Source: Nitrospirillum viridazoti
Lineage (GTDB): Bacteria > Pseudomonadota > Alphaproteobacteria > Azospirillales > Azospirillaceae
Length of the DNA stretch: 64,000 nt
Strand: one strand, 5' to 3'
Assembly (NCBI RefSeq): GCF_007827975.1
Contig: NZ_VITT01000003.1
Below, piece by piece: positions 39,224 through 47,875 of this stretch. The notes below the pieces were generated by a model. It saw nothing but the letters and a program-made list of their open reading frames with translations. It did no database searches and was not told the DNA's origin. Position 1 is the first letter of the stretch; every line of letters starts with the position of its first letter. Both the position numbers and the translations under genes were made by a program.

Positions 39224-39482
39224 CGTGACAATCCTGTTACGGAAAGAGTTAAGCCGTAGGTAATGGGCAACCGGTTGATGATGTCTTAATTTCCGCGCCG
39301 AATTTCCATACTTATTCACCATTGAAAATAAAATAACGACTCTCTCGCCGCAACTTTTAGTGGGTGATTCGGGGCGACCATGGGGACGGCCCTGGTGGGC
39401 GCCGGGCTGCACCGTCGCCCAAGCCGGTTGCGTTTTTACGCGATTCCGGCCATGAAAACCCCTCACTCCATGATTGGACTTG

Positions 39483-40949
39483 ATGGCGAAGACGATGGCT
39501 TATCGGATTGCAGGCGAGACGGGCGAATGGGAAGTGGTGATCGGGCTGGAGGTCCACGCCCAGGTCGTCTCCAATGCCAAGTTGTTCAGCGGGGCGGCGA
39601 CCGCCTTCGGTGCCGCGCCCAATAGCCAAGTCAGCTTCGTGGACGCGGGCTTCCCCGGCATGCTGCCGGTGATCAACGAGGTCTGCGTGGAGCAGGCGGT
39701 GCGCACGGGCCTGGGCCTGAAGGCGCAGATCAACCTGCGCTCGGTCTTCGACCGCAAGAACTACTTCTATGCCGACTTGCCCTCCGGCTACCAGATCAGC
39801 CAGTTCCAGCAGCCCATCGTCGGCCATGGCACCATCGTGCTGGACCTGGCGGACGGCTCCACCCGCGAGGTGGGCATCACCCGCCTGCACTTGGAGATGG
39901 ACGCGGGCAAGAGCCTGCACGACCAGAATCCGACTAAGACCTACATCGACCTGAACCGGTCGGGCGTCGCCCTGATGGAAATCGTGTCGGAACCCGACAT
40001 GCGCACGCCGGAGGAGGCCGCCGCCTACCTGCGCAAGCTGCGCACCATCCTGCGCTATCTCGGCACCTGCGACGGCAACATGGAGGAAGGCTCCATGCGC
40101 TGCGACATCAACGTGTCGGTGCGCAAGCCGGGTGAGAAGTATGGCACCCGGACGGAGACGAAGAACGTCAACTCCATCCGCTATGTCCAGCAGGCCATCG
40201 AGTACGAGGCCCAGCGCCAGGTGGCGCTGATCGAGGATGGCGGCGTGGTCGTGCAGGAAACCCGCCTGTGGGATCCGAACAAGGGCGAGACGCGGTCCAT
40301 GCGCTCCAAGGAAGAGGCGCACGACTACCGTTACTTCCCCGACCCGGACCTGCTGCCGCTCGAACTGGACGCCGGCTGGGTCGAGGAGATCAAGCGCACC
40401 CTGCCGGAACTGCCGGATGAGAAGAAGGCCCGCTTCATGGCCGACTACAAGCTGCCGGTCTATGACGCCGGCGTGCTGGTGGCCGAGCGCTCGCGCGCCG
40501 ACTTCTATGAAGAGGTGGCCCGGGGCCGCGATCCCAAGCAGGCTGCCAACTTCGTCATCGGCGACCTGCTGGGCGCCCTGAACAAGACGGGTGCCGATAT
40601 CGACAGTTCGCCCATCAGCGCCGCGGCGCTGGGCGGTTTGATCGACCTGATCGCCGACAACACCATCTCCGGCCGCATCGCCAAGGAGGTGTTCGCCGAC
40701 ATGCTGGAGACGGGCAAGCCCGCCGCCCAGATCGTGGAGGAGAAGGGGCTGCGCCAGGTGACCGACACGGGCGCCATCGACCAGGCCATTGCGGCCGTGA
40801 TGGCGGCCAATGCCGACAAGGTGGCGGAGTTCCGCAGCGGCAAGGACAAGCTGTTTGGCTTCTTCGTGGGGCAGGTCATGAAGGCCACCCAGGGCAAGGC
40901 GAATCCCGCCCTGGTGAACGAGATCCTGACCGCCAAGCTGAAGGGCTGA
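39483..40949 (+). CDS. gatB: Aspartyl/glutamyl-tRNA amidotransferase subunit B
   Basis: A 488-residue GatB. EVVIGLEVHAQVVSNAKLFS, GFPGMLPVIN and NYFYADLPSGYQISQ form the kinase/cradle domain; the GatB tail (YqeY-like) closes the protein. With GatA and GatC it converts Glu-tRNA(Gln) (and Asp-tRNA(Asn)) to the amide. The partners gatC and gatA, often immediately upstream, are not in the window; the upstream neighbour is a divergent chemoreceptor. Start candidates are ATG 39483 (GGA site) and ATG 39495. It is followed by the tRNA-Ser gene. Confidence 0.96.
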   Translation: MAKTMAYRIAGETGEWEVVIGLEVHAQVVSNAKLFSGAATAFGAAPNSQVSFVDAGFPGMLPVINEVCVEQAVRTGLGLKAQINLRSVFDRKNYFYADLPSGYQISQFQQPIVGHGTIVLDLADGSTREVGITRLHLEMDAGKSLHDQNPTKTYIDLNRSGVALMEIVSEPDMRTPEEAAAYLRKLRTILRYLGTCDGNMEEGSMRCDINVSVRKPGEKYGTRTETKNVNSIRYVQQAIEYEAQRQVALIEDGGVVVQETRLWDPNKGETRSMRSKEEAHDYRYFPDPDLLPLELDAGWVEEIKRTLPELPDEKKARFMADYKLPVYDAGVLVAERSRADFYEEVARGRDPKQAANFVIGDLLGALNKTGADIDSSPISAAALGGLIDLIADNTISGRIAKEVFADMLETGKPAAQIVEEKGLRQVTDTGAIDQAIAAVMAANADKVAEFRSGKDKLFGFFVGQVMKATQGKANPALVNEILTAKLKG

Positions 40950-41101
40950 AGCGCAGGCTTAAGGTTAGGACCGGGCTCTTGCGCCTTGGTCCGGCAGGAA
41001 AAATGGCGTGCCCGCACCGGGGTTTTCCCGGGGATGGCGTGGGCAGGGGGGCCGGTCGGTCCCCCTTTTCATTTTCCGGCGATTTTTCCTCACCGTTATC
41101 G

Positions 41102-41131
41102 TTGACAAGGGGGCCGCCGCCCGAGTACATA
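41102..41131 (+). promoter_or_regulatory. Sigma-70 promoter of tRNA-Ser
   Basis: TTGACA (41102-41107) and TACATA (41126-41131) are spaced by 18 bases and lie 28 bases before the first tRNA base, with a GC-rich discriminator region as usual for stable-RNA promoters. Confidence 0.6.
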
Positions 41132-41159
41132 CGCGAACCGCCGACGACAGTCGGGGGAC

Positions 41160-41251
41160 GGAGGGGTGGCCGAGTGGCTGAAGGCAACGGTTTGCTAAAC
41201 CGTCGTACCGGGAAACTGGTACCGTGGGTTCGAATCCCATCCCCTCCGCCA
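41160..41251 (+). tRNA. tRNA-Ser (anticodon GCU)
   Basis: A complete class II tRNA with encoded CCA. The acceptor GGAGGGG pairs with CCCCTCC (41241-41247), the anticodon loop TTGCTAA has GCT at 41194-41196, the long variable arm TACCGGGAAACTGGTA is typical for serine, and the T-loop is GTTCGAATC. It reads AGC/AGU codons. Confidence 0.96.
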
Positions 41252-41290
41252 TCACTTGCCCAGGCCACATCATGGGCTAAGTGAACGGAC

Positions 41291-41315
41291 AAGCCGCCCC
41301 TCGGGGCGGCTTTGT
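41291..41315 (+). terminator. Intrinsic terminator after tRNA-Ser
   Basis: AAGCCGCCCC (41291-41300) and GGGGCGGCTT (41303-41312) form a perfect 10-bp stem with a two-base loop core, followed by T-rich TTTGTCGTTT. It may also serve the convergent DUF4180 gene. Confidence 0.8.
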
Positions 41316-41351
41316 CGTTTCTGGTTCCGGGCACGTAACGATGCCGGCCGT

Positions 41352-41717
41352 TCAAGGCGCCAGCCGCCGTTCCAGCGCCGCCAGATCATCCACGAACCAC
41401 ACGACTTGGCCCCGATTGGCCTCATAGATGAAATCGCGCAGGGCTCCGCTGTCAGCCGTCCAGGCGCTGACGTCGCCCACGATGACGGGGCGCAGCTGGT
41501 AGTTGGCGAACTTCTGGATGATGGCCCCGGCCTGGCCCGTGGCCAGGGTCAGGAAGCCGGGGGCCAGGCGGCCGAGGGGGATGGCCACCACCCGGGCGCC
41601 ATGCTCCCACGCCAGGCCGATCAGGGGCACGGCGTCCTGGTCGCCGGTCAGCAGCGGCCCTTGCGCCGCGCAGACCAGCACACGCGTGCCCTGGATGTCC
41701 TGGGGAAGGTCGGTCAT
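41352..41717 (-). CDS. DUF4180 domain protein
   Basis: A 121-residue protein resembling the DUF4180 family: LVCAAQGPLLTGDQDAVPL, then FANYQLRPVIVGDVS and the C-terminal DFIYEANRGQVVWFVDD, which is the most conserved block. The function is unknown. The start at 41717 gives the family-like short N-terminus MTDLPQDIQGTRV; upstream in-frame starts add Arg-rich sequence. The ribosome site is weak (AGGGG about 10 bases upstream). Confidence 0.75.
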   Translation of the reverse strand: MTDLPQDIQGTRVLVCAAQGPLLTGDQDAVPLIGLAWEHGARVVAIPLGRLAPGFLTLATGQAGAIIQKFANYQLRPVIVGDVSAWTADSGALRDFIYEANRGQVVWFVDDLAALERRLAP

Positions 41718-41935
41718 GAGGTGGAACCCCTGAATGAAGCAACGCCGTTGTGCGGCCATTATAGCACCGGCGGGGCTTTCGGGAGTGACGGCCGCCGGTC
41801 CGTCCGCTACCTTCCCGGCGGCGTGCCGGCGCCCTGATCCACCGGCCAAGCGATAGGCCCACCCACGCTACCGCGCCCGCGCCGTCTCGGCGTTCCCGGG
41901 CGACGGTGGCTCATACCCAGAGATTGAGGTTCCCA

Positions 41936-42247
41936 ATGAACAGTTCGGCCGATGAAGAGTTCGTTTACGACGAAGCCAGCGGCGAATGGATCCCGGCCAG
42001 CCAAGCGGCGGCCAACGCGGCGGCGGCCAGTACAGTCGAGGTGCGGGATTCCGTGGGCAACCTGCTGGCCGACGGCGACAGCGTCACCTTGATCAAGGAC
42101 CTGAAGGTAAAAGGCGCCAACCAGGTGCTGAAGCGCGGCACGGTCATACGGTCCATCCGCCTGACCGGCGACGCGCAAGAGATCGATTGCCGCCACGACA
42201 CCATCAAGGGCCTCGTGCTGCGGGCGGAGTTCGTGAAGAAGGGGTAG
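41936..42247 (+). CDS. PhnA/YjdM-like zinc-ribbon-less protein
   Basis: A 103-residue protein whose last 70 residues form the PhnA domain: VEVRDSVGNLLADGDSVTLI, DLKVKGANQVLKRGT and the end IKGLVLRAEFVKK. The N-terminal zinc ribbon of full PhnA/YjdM (CPxC pairs) is absent here, replaced by an acidic segment, so no metal site remains. Despite the historical name, the family is not proven to act on phosphonates. ATG 41936 has GAGG at a suitable distance. A strong terminator follows immediately. Confidence 0.83.
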   Translation: MNSSADEEFVYDEASGEWIPASQAAANAAAASTVEVRDSVGNLLADGDSVTLIKDLKVKGANQVLKRGTVIRSIRLTGDAQEIDCRHDTIKGLVLRAEFVKKG

Positions 42248-42261
42248 GGCGGCCCGAAATG

Positions 42262-42303
42262 AAAAAAGGGCCCGGAAGGTTTCTCCTTCCGAGCCCTTTT
42301 TTC
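42262..42303. terminator. Bidirectional terminator between phnA-like and XRE genes
   Basis: AAAAAAGGGCCCGGAAGG and CCTTCCGAGCCCTTTTTT form a long stem (one mismatch) around TTTCT, with A-run and T-run on the two flanks. This is a textbook intrinsic terminator working in both directions. Confidence 0.9.
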
Positions 42304-42325
42304 ATTGGTCTCGCTCCGCGCCTGC

Positions 42326-42919
42326 TTACGGCGGCGTGGGGGCCGATTTGCCGCGCTTGGGCGCCTTGGCGGCCTTGTACATGTCGGCGGGGTCCCACAC
42401 GGCGCCACGGCGGCGGCGGGCGGGTTTGGCGTCGCCGCCGGTGTCTTCCTCGCCGTCGCCGGAGGCAGCGGTGGTGGCTGTGGCCGGGGCGGTTCCGGCA
42501 CCGTCCTCATCCTGCGACACGGCGCGCAGCAGGCCGGCGACGCAGTCGGCGATATCCGCCGGGGCGTTGCGCCAGGCGCGCAGCAGGTCCAGGTCGCGGC
42601 GCGACAGCAGCGGCGAGCCCTCGTCCGGTGCGCTGAAGGTGGTGGGGGCGGGGCGGTCGGCGCCACTTTCCAGGTCGTCGAAGAAGAAGGTCAGCGGCAC
42701 GTCCAGGATTTCGGCCAGGCGATACAGCTTGCCCACCGAGACGCGGTTGGAACCCCGCTCGTATTTCTGCACCTGCTGGAAGGTGATGCCTAAGGCGCGG
42801 GCCAGATCCGACTGGCTCATCCCCAGAAGACCGCGGCGCAAACGGATGCGGCTGGCAACGTGGTTCTCAATTTTGCCTTCAAGTTCGGCAACAACCGTGT
42901 TCTTAGTCCTACGGGGCAT
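42326..42919 (-). CDS. XRE-family HTH transcriptional regulator
   Basis: A 197-residue protein. The Cro/CI-type helix-turn-helix lies at about 20-85: RIRLRRGLLGMSQSDLARAL, ITFQQVQKYERGSNRVSVG, then LDVPLTFFFDDL, a combination common in alphaproteobacterial chromosomal regulators. The C-terminal half is low-complexity (Ala, Asp, Glu, Gly) and ends in a basic tail. ATG 42919 is preferred because it begins the conserved PRRTKNTVVAELEG segment. A small palindrome (42980-42993) upstream may be an autoregulatory operator. Confidence 0.87.
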   Translation of the reverse strand: MPRRTKNTVVAELEGKIENHVASRIRLRRGLLGMSQSDLARALGITFQQVQKYERGSNRVSVGKLYRLAEILDVPLTFFFDDLESGADRPAPTTFSAPDEGSPLLSRRDLDLLRAWRNAPADIADCVAGLLRAVSQDEDGAGTAPATATTAASGDGEEDTGGDAKPARRRRGAVWDPADMYKAAKAPKRGKSAPTPP

Positions 42920-43276
42920 GGGCACTACTCCAAGTCGATGACGCGCCATCTGAGATCATCGGATGGGACGACAGCATAACCTACTAAGGTAGGAAGCCTG
43001 AATTGGGGCGAGAGTATGAAGGCGCCTTGGCGCTGACAACTGGCATTGTCTTCCCACACTCAACCTTCCCCTGCTGTTTCCTTCTTTAGAGCTGTTTAGC
43101 TGAAAGAATACAATAGTATTCATCCTTTCAGTCCCTGAAACAATCGCGAACACCGGGGAGAGGCAGTGATGCCAGGGGTATCACGGCTGAAAAGTTCAGG
43201 CACAGACGGGTATGCGCGCCGACTCGCGCCACTGTTCCCGTGGGCGCCAAGCCCCGGCGCCTCCTAATCGCGTAGG
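42920..43276. other. Intergenic region upstream of the XRE gene
   Basis: About 355 bases with lower GC than the surroundings and no convincing gene. It contains the palindrome CCTAC-TAAG-GTAGG (42980-42993), close to TTATGCT on the minus strand, which could be a -10 element of the XRE promoter. The rest shows nothing I can name. Confidence 0.5.
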
Positions 43277-43546
43277 TTAGGGTAGATTGGCGGCTTCCAG
43301 CCCCGTGGGCATCCCCGTCAGCATCCCTGCCGGCGAGGGGACTACGGCGTCCGGTCCGTAAACGGCGAGCTGGGCCTTCAACACGTCCAGCAATTCATTA
43401 AGGCTGTCGCGGGCGTAATCATCGCGCTGGCGCGCCAGCTCAGTCCGCGTCAACTGGATGAAGGCGTCGACAAGACGATGATGAATGACGGCCGCCCGCA
43501 GCAGGGCGGCGGGAAGCGGCTGCGGAGCCAGGGGAACAGAGGCCAT
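43277..43546 (-). CDS. Small hypothetical protein
   Basis: An 89-residue protein starting MASVPLAPQPLPAALLRAAV. The central segment (HHRLVDAFIQLTRTELARQR to LNELLDVLKAQLAVYG) should be helical. No family is recognised, no signal peptide and no metal motif are seen. GC content and codon bias match the host, which supports a real gene. A weak TAGG site lies upstream. It is followed at a distance by the XRE gene in the same direction. Confidence 0.55.
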   Translation of the reverse strand: MASVPLAPQPLPAALLRAAVIHHRLVDAFIQLTRTELARQRDDYARDSLNELLDVLKAQLAVYGPDAVVPSPAGMLTGMPTGLEAANLP

Positions 43547-43681
43547 AGCGCGTACCTACCGGGAACTGTTTACCCGGGTAGGATATGGCGTTCGTCGTTA
43601 ATCGCAAGTTAACATTGGGTCTGAGGGTTTCCCCCCTAACCTTTTGCGCGAATTAACCAAAATAGTGTTGCCGATTGGACA

Positions 43682-45640
43682 TCAACCGGCCGTGCCCCGC
43701 TTCAAGTCCGTGGTCATGGGCAATTGGCGCCCCCCCATGCGGATGCGGTAGACGTGCAGGTTCTCCAGCACGCGCTGGACATAGTTGCGCGTCTCGTAGA
43801 AGGGCAGGGTCTCGATCCAGTCCACCGGATCCACCGCCTCGATGCGCGGGTCGCCATAGTCGCGCAGCCAGTTGGCCACCCGGCCGGGGCCAGCGTTGTA
43901 CGCGGCGATGGCCAGGACGTAGGAGCCGCCAAAGCGGTCCAGCAAATCTTGCACGAACACGCTGCCCAAGCGGATGTTGAAGTCGGGGTCGTGGGTCAGC
44001 TTGGCGACCGTGTATTTCATGCCCTCGCGCCTGGCCAGTTGCTGCGCCGTGGGCGGCATCAGCTGCATCAGGCCCAGGGCGCCGGCACCGCTGGCCACGT
44101 CGACCTTGAAGCTGCTTTCCTGGCGGATGAGGGCGTGGATCAGCGCCGGTTCCGGCTGCGCCGGCAGGTGGCTGGAGACGATGGGATATCCGGCGTCTGC
44201 CAGCACGATACCCTTGTTCAGCGACAGCCGGCTGATGCCCACGCCCAGGTCGCGGCGGTGCATTTCCAGCGCCGCCTTGGCCACCAGCACGAAGTCGTCC
44301 GGCGCCTTGGCGTCCTGCGACAGCTTGCGCAGGAACAGGTCCACACGGTCGTCGTCCTCGGTCAGCACCTTGTCCAGCAGGCGGGCGGCGCGCACCAGTT
44401 CATTCTTCTCGAATTTGGCGCGGGCCTCGGCGGAGGGCGTGGGGGCGATGGGGATAGCCTCCGCCTGGCCCAGCTTTTCCTGCGCCATCATGCCGTAGAA
44501 GGTGCTGCCGTAGCGGGCGCCCAGCTCATACCACTGGCGGGCGCGTTCCGGGTTGCCCAGCTTCTCGCAGGCGCGGCCGGCCCAGTAGGCGCCGCGCGAC
44601 TGCCCGACGGGCGAGGACACACCCTCATACAGGCGGGTGAAATGCTCCAGCGCCTGTTCCGGCTTGTTCAGGAACTGCAGCGACAGCCAGCCGGCCAGGA
44701 ACTCCGCCTGGATGAAGCCCAGGCCGTCGGTCACGCCATGGTTGGCCGCCAGGCGATAGGCGCGCTGCATCTGGCCCTGGTCCATCAGGTGGCGCGCCAG
44801 GATGTGGCGCTCCGTCCACCAGGCCTCGGGATGGCCCAGGTCGCCATTGGCATTCTTGGGGCCCGCGTCCTTGGGCAGGTTCTCCAGGATTTCCAGCGCG
44901 CCGGCGTCCATCTCCTTGCGCCGGCGCCAGCGCAGGCGCTCATAGGTGATGCCGGGCTCGCTCATCAACGGGGCGGGCACCTGCTGCAGCAGGCGCTCCA
45001 CGCCCGGGTCCAGGTCGGCCATGGCCAGGCGGGCCAGGGCCACCGCCTGGTGGCCGGGGTCGACGATGGGCAGCATGCGCCGCGCGTCCTCCTCGTCATT
45101 TTCCCACAGCAGGCGGTCCAGGCGGGCCCAATGGTCGGCGGGGCGCAGGATGGCCACGTATTTGGTGCGGAACGTCCGCTCGTCGACCACGCCGAAGTTG
45201 CCCTTGATGTAGCGGTCGCGGATCAGGCCGATGGCCTTCTCGCTGTCGCCCAGGTTCAGCAGGCTGTCGACGTAACGCATGAAGCCGGCGGTGGTCAGGG
45301 GCGGGTGCTTGTCGAACCAGTCGCGCGTCGGCGTGTCCCCGAAATTGGGCATGCGGATTTCGGCATTGCGCCGCAGGGCCGCCAGGCCGGGCCAATCCGG
45401 ATTCCTGTCGATGAAGTCCGTCAGCTCCTGGAAGCTGGCATCGGTGTCGGCGCGGCCGAGATCCATCCAGGTCAGGACCTTGTCGCCCAGCGGGTCATGC
45501 CCGCGCTCGGCCAGCTTGTGGGCGTCGGCCCACTTGCCCCTGTCGGCCGCCTTGAAGGCGGCACGGTAGGTGCTGATATCGCTGGAAGACTGGGCCATGG
45601 CCGCCATCGGCGCGCACAGCAGGGAAATTGGCAGGATCAA
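43682..45640 (-). CDS. slt: Soluble lytic murein transglycosylase (Slt-like)
   Basis: A periplasmic enzyme of about 652 residues that cleaves peptidoglycan to anhydro-muropeptides. A long superhelical U-domain (from AFKAADRGKWADAH) precedes the SLT domain: catalytic Glu in ALIRQESSFKVDVASGAGA, LGLMQLMPPTA, and AIAAYNAGPGRVANW. The start is problematic. The signal peptide RRGLAALILPIS..AMAQ is clear, but no in-frame ATG or GTG precedes it; TTG 45640 is used here, CTG 45700 would include the arginines, and ATG 45607 would leave no signal. It is divergent from dapA. Confidence 0.9.
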   Translation of the reverse strand: MILPISLLCAPMAAMAQSSSDISTYRAAFKAADRGKWADAHKLAERGHDPLGDKVLTWMDLGRADTDASFQELTDFIDRNPDWPGLAALRRNAEIRMPNFGDTPTRDWFDKHPPLTTAGFMRYVDSLLNLGDSEKAIGLIRDRYIKGNFGVVDERTFRTKYVAILRPADHWARLDRLLWENDEEDARRMLPIVDPGHQAVALARLAMADLDPGVERLLQQVPAPLMSEPGITYERLRWRRRKEMDAGALEILENLPKDAGPKNANGDLGHPEAWWTERHILARHLMDQGQMQRAYRLAANHGVTDGLGFIQAEFLAGWLSLQFLNKPEQALEHFTRLYEGVSSPVGQSRGAYWAGRACEKLGNPERARQWYELGARYGSTFYGMMAQEKLGQAEAIPIAPTPSAEARAKFEKNELVRAARLLDKVLTEDDDRVDLFLRKLSQDAKAPDDFVLVAKAALEMHRRDLGVGISRLSLNKGIVLADAGYPIVSSHLPAQPEPALIHALIRQESSFKVDVASGAGALGLMQLMPPTAQQLARREGMKYTVAKLTHDPDFNIRLGSVFVQDLLDRFGGSYVLAIAAYNAGPGRVANWLRDYGDPRIEAVDPVDWIETLPFYETRNYVQRVLENLHVYRIRMGGRQLPMTTDLKRGTAG

Positions 45641-45757
45641 GGCTGCCAGCCCCCGCCGGAACGGGGGCCAGGGGGCCTTTTCTCGTCGCTTGTCACCCAG
45701 GGTCCGGGCCGCTAAGGTTCGCGCCTTTCGGGTCGAATGCCCACGGAGATTGCAGAG

Positions 45758-46651
45758 ATGACCACCGCCACGCCCGCCCTCGCCGGTTCCCTCGTCGCCC
45801 TGATCACGCCGTTCGCCGACGGTAAAGTGGACGAGCGCGCCTTTCAGGCCCTGGTGGACTGGCAGGTGAAAGAGGGCACGCATGGCCTGGTCCCCTGCGG
45901 CACCACCGGCGAGTCGCCGACGCTCAGCCATGAGGAGCACCGCCGCCTGGTCGAGCTGTGCGTCGAGGTGGCGGACCGCCGCGTCCCCGTGGTCGCCGGC
46001 ACCGGCAGCAACTCCACGGCCGAGGCCATCAGCCTGACCAAGCACGCCAAGGCCGTGGGCGCCGACGCCGCCCTGGTGGTAACGCCCTACTACAACAAGC
46101 CGACGCAAGAAGGTCTCTACCAGCATTTCAAAGCCATCCATGATGCGGCCGACCTGCCCATCATCATTTACAACATTCCCGGCCGCAGCGTGATCGACAT
46201 GTCGATCGCCACCATGGCCCGCCTCGCGGCGTTGCCTAACATCGTTGGCGTGAAGGATGCCACCGCTGATTTGGTGCGGCCGTTGCGCACACGGGTGGAA
46301 CTGGGCGCCGACTTCATCCAGCTGTCGGGCGAGGACGCCACCGCCACGGCCTTCCTGGCGCAGGGCGGCGTCGGCTGCATCTCCGTCACGGCCAACGTGG
46401 CGCCGCGCCTGTGCGCCGAGATGCAGAACGCCTGGGTGCGCGGCGATCTGGCGGAGATGGCCCGCATCCGCGACCTGCTGATGCCGCTGCACCACGCCAT
46501 GTTCGTGGAGACCAGCCCGGCGCCGGTGAAGTACGCCGCCAGCCTGCTGGGCCTGTGCCGTCCGGAACTGCGCCTGCCGCTGGTGGAAACCACGCCGGCG
46601 ACTCAGGAGCTGGTGCGCGCGGCCCTGGTCGGCGCCGGCCTGCTGAGCTGA
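45758..46651 (+). CDS. dapA: 4-hydroxy-tetrahydrodipicolinate synthase
   Basis: A 297-residue TIM-barrel aldolase that condenses pyruvate with aspartate semialdehyde, the first committed step to lysine and diaminopimelate. Motifs: GTTGESPTLSHEEH, the catalytic Tyr in YNIPGRS and the Schiff-base Lys in IVGVKDATADL. ATG 45758 has GGAG nine bases upstream; ATG 45737 would extend into the slt promoter region. smpB follows after 22 bases, a dapA-smpB linkage common in alphaproteobacteria. Confidence 0.95.
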   Translation: MTTATPALAGSLVALITPFADGKVDERAFQALVDWQVKEGTHGLVPCGTTGESPTLSHEEHRRLVELCVEVADRRVPVVAGTGSNSTAEAISLTKHAKAVGADAALVVTPYYNKPTQEGLYQHFKAIHDAADLPIIIYNIPGRSVIDMSIATMARLAALPNIVGVKDATADLVRPLRTRVELGADFIQLSGEDATATAFLAQGGVGCISVTANVAPRLCAEMQNAWVRGDLAEMARIRDLLMPLHHAMFVETSPAPVKYAASLLGLCRPELRLPLVETTPATQELVRAALVGAGLLS

Positions 46652-46673
46652 GGGAAAGGGTCGGGTAGCCGCC

Positions 46674-47144
46674 ATGGCACGTGCCGACGAACATAAATAC
46701 GCCGCGCAAAACCGGCGTGCCCGCTTCGATTTTTTCATTACCGAAACGATCGAGGCGGGCATCATGCTGACCGGGACGGAGGTGAAGTCGCTTCGCGCCG
46801 GCCGCGTCAGCATCGCCGAGTCCTACGCCGGCGAGCGGGATGGGGAGTTGTACCTGATCAACGCCCATTTCCCGGAGTACCAGTTGGCCGGCCGCTTCTT
46901 CCAGCATGAGCCCAAACGGGCGCGCAAGCTGCTGGTCCGCCGCCGTGAGATGGACAAGCTGTTCGCCTCCATCCGCCGCGACGGCGTCACCCTGATTCCG
47001 CTGTCGATCTATTTCAATGACCGCGGCTACGCCAAGGTCGAGATCGGCGTGGCCAAGGGCAAGAAGAAGGGCGACAAGCGCGAGGCGGAGAAGGAACGCG
47101 ATTGGCAGCGCGACAAGGCGCGCCTGATGCGGGCCAAGGGCTAA
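46674..47144 (+). CDS. smpB: SsrA-binding protein SmpB
   Basis: A 156-residue partner of tmRNA in ribosome rescue. The OB-fold marks are present: NRRARFDFFITETIEAGI, TGTEVKSLRAGRVSI, FPEYQ, PKRARKLLVRR, and the basic tail KGKKKGDKREAEKERDWQRD that reads the mRNA channel. Full family length. It is co-transcribed with dapA and ends at a bidirectional terminator. No tmRNA gene is seen in the window. Confidence 0.97.
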   Translation: MARADEHKYAAQNRRARFDFFITETIEAGIMLTGTEVKSLRAGRVSIAESYAGERDGELYLINAHFPEYQLAGRFFQHEPKRARKLLVRRREMDKLFASIRRDGVTLIPLSIYFNDRGYAKVEIGVAKGKKKGDKREAEKERDWQRDKARLMRAKG

Positions 47145-47155
47145 TACGGAACATA

Positions 47156-47187
47156 AAAAAGGCCGGGGTCTTCACTCCGGCCTTTCG
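47156..47187. terminator. Bidirectional terminator between smpB and the UDG gene
   Basis: AAAAAGGCCGG (47156-47166) pairs with CCGGCCTTT (47177-47185) around a ten-base loop, with A- and T-rich flanks, between convergent genes. Confidence 0.85.
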
Positions 47188-47189
47188 CT

Positions 47190-47834
47190 TTAGGTGCCCA
47201 GGTACTGGCGCACGGCCTTGAACACGTCCTCGAACATGGTGTCGGTCAGGCGGCCGGTGTTGGTGTTATAGCGGGAGCAGTGATAGCTGTCGAACAGCGT
47301 CACCCCGCCGCCCAGGTCGTGCTGGGCGCCATGACCGAAGGGATGGGCCGCCTGGCGCAGGCCGAAGGTGCGGATGACGCTGGTGTGGGAGACGGAGCCC
47401 AGGGCCACCACGGCCTTGAGCTTGGTCATCGCCTCCAGTTCCGCCACCAGGAAGGGGCGGCAGGTGTGCGATTCTTCCGGCGTGGGCTTGTTCTCGGGCG
47501 GCACGCAGCGGACGGCGTTGGTGATGCGCGCGTCGACCAGGGTCAGGCCGTCATCCGGCCGCTCCAGATACTGGCCTGTGGCGAAACCGAACTTCAGCAG
47601 GGTGGCGTACAGCAGGTCGCCGGCATAGTCGCCGGTGAAGGGGCGTCCGCTGAAGTTGGCGCCGCGCAGGCCGGGGGCCAGGCCCACCACCAGTAGGCGA
47701 GCGTTCAGCCCGCCGAAGGACGGCACCGGCCTGTTGAACTTATCAGGGAAGGCCGCGCGGTTGCGCAGGCGATAATCCACCAACCGGGGACATAAGGGGC
47801 AGTCGTGCCCCGGCGGCGTCAGGTTCTGGGTCAT
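47190..47834 (-). CDS. Family 5 (UdgB-type) uracil-DNA glycosylase
   Basis: A 214-residue base-excision repair enzyme. Motif 1 VGLAPGLRGANFSGRPFTGD is the family-5 form (no polar catalytic residue at the family-1 Asp position), and SYHCSRYNTNTGRLT is motif 2. Cysteines C12 and C15 plus two central ones (NAVRCVPPENKPTPEE, HTCRPFL) should hold a 4Fe-4S cluster. ATG 47834 is chosen since the cysteine pair follows at once. It lies 41 bases after the NYN-domain gene on the same strand, so they may share a transcript. Confidence 0.9.
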   Translation of the reverse strand: MTQNLTPPGHDCPLCPRLVDYRLRNRAAFPDKFNRPVPSFGGLNARLLVVGLAPGLRGANFSGRPFTGDYAGDLLYATLLKFGFATGQYLERPDDGLTLVDARITNAVRCVPPENKPTPEESHTCRPFLVAELEAMTKLKAVVALGSVSHTSVIRTFGLRQAAHPFGHGAQHDLGGGVTLFDSYHCSRYNTNTGRLTDTMFEDVFKAVRQYLGT

Positions 47835-47875
47835 GGGATAAGGGCGCCCGTTACGTGTCGTGTGGGCGCCGGATA

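Noticed and set aside
41160..41350. tRNA-Ser as an integration site of a genomic island
   Set aside because: No integrase and no repeat of the tRNA 3' end seen downstream; the next genes have host composition.
45641..46813. Upstream extension of the slt frame to 46813
   Set aside because: It would run antisense through dapA and into smpB; the extra residues have no similarity to Slt and the signal peptide lies near 45600-45660.
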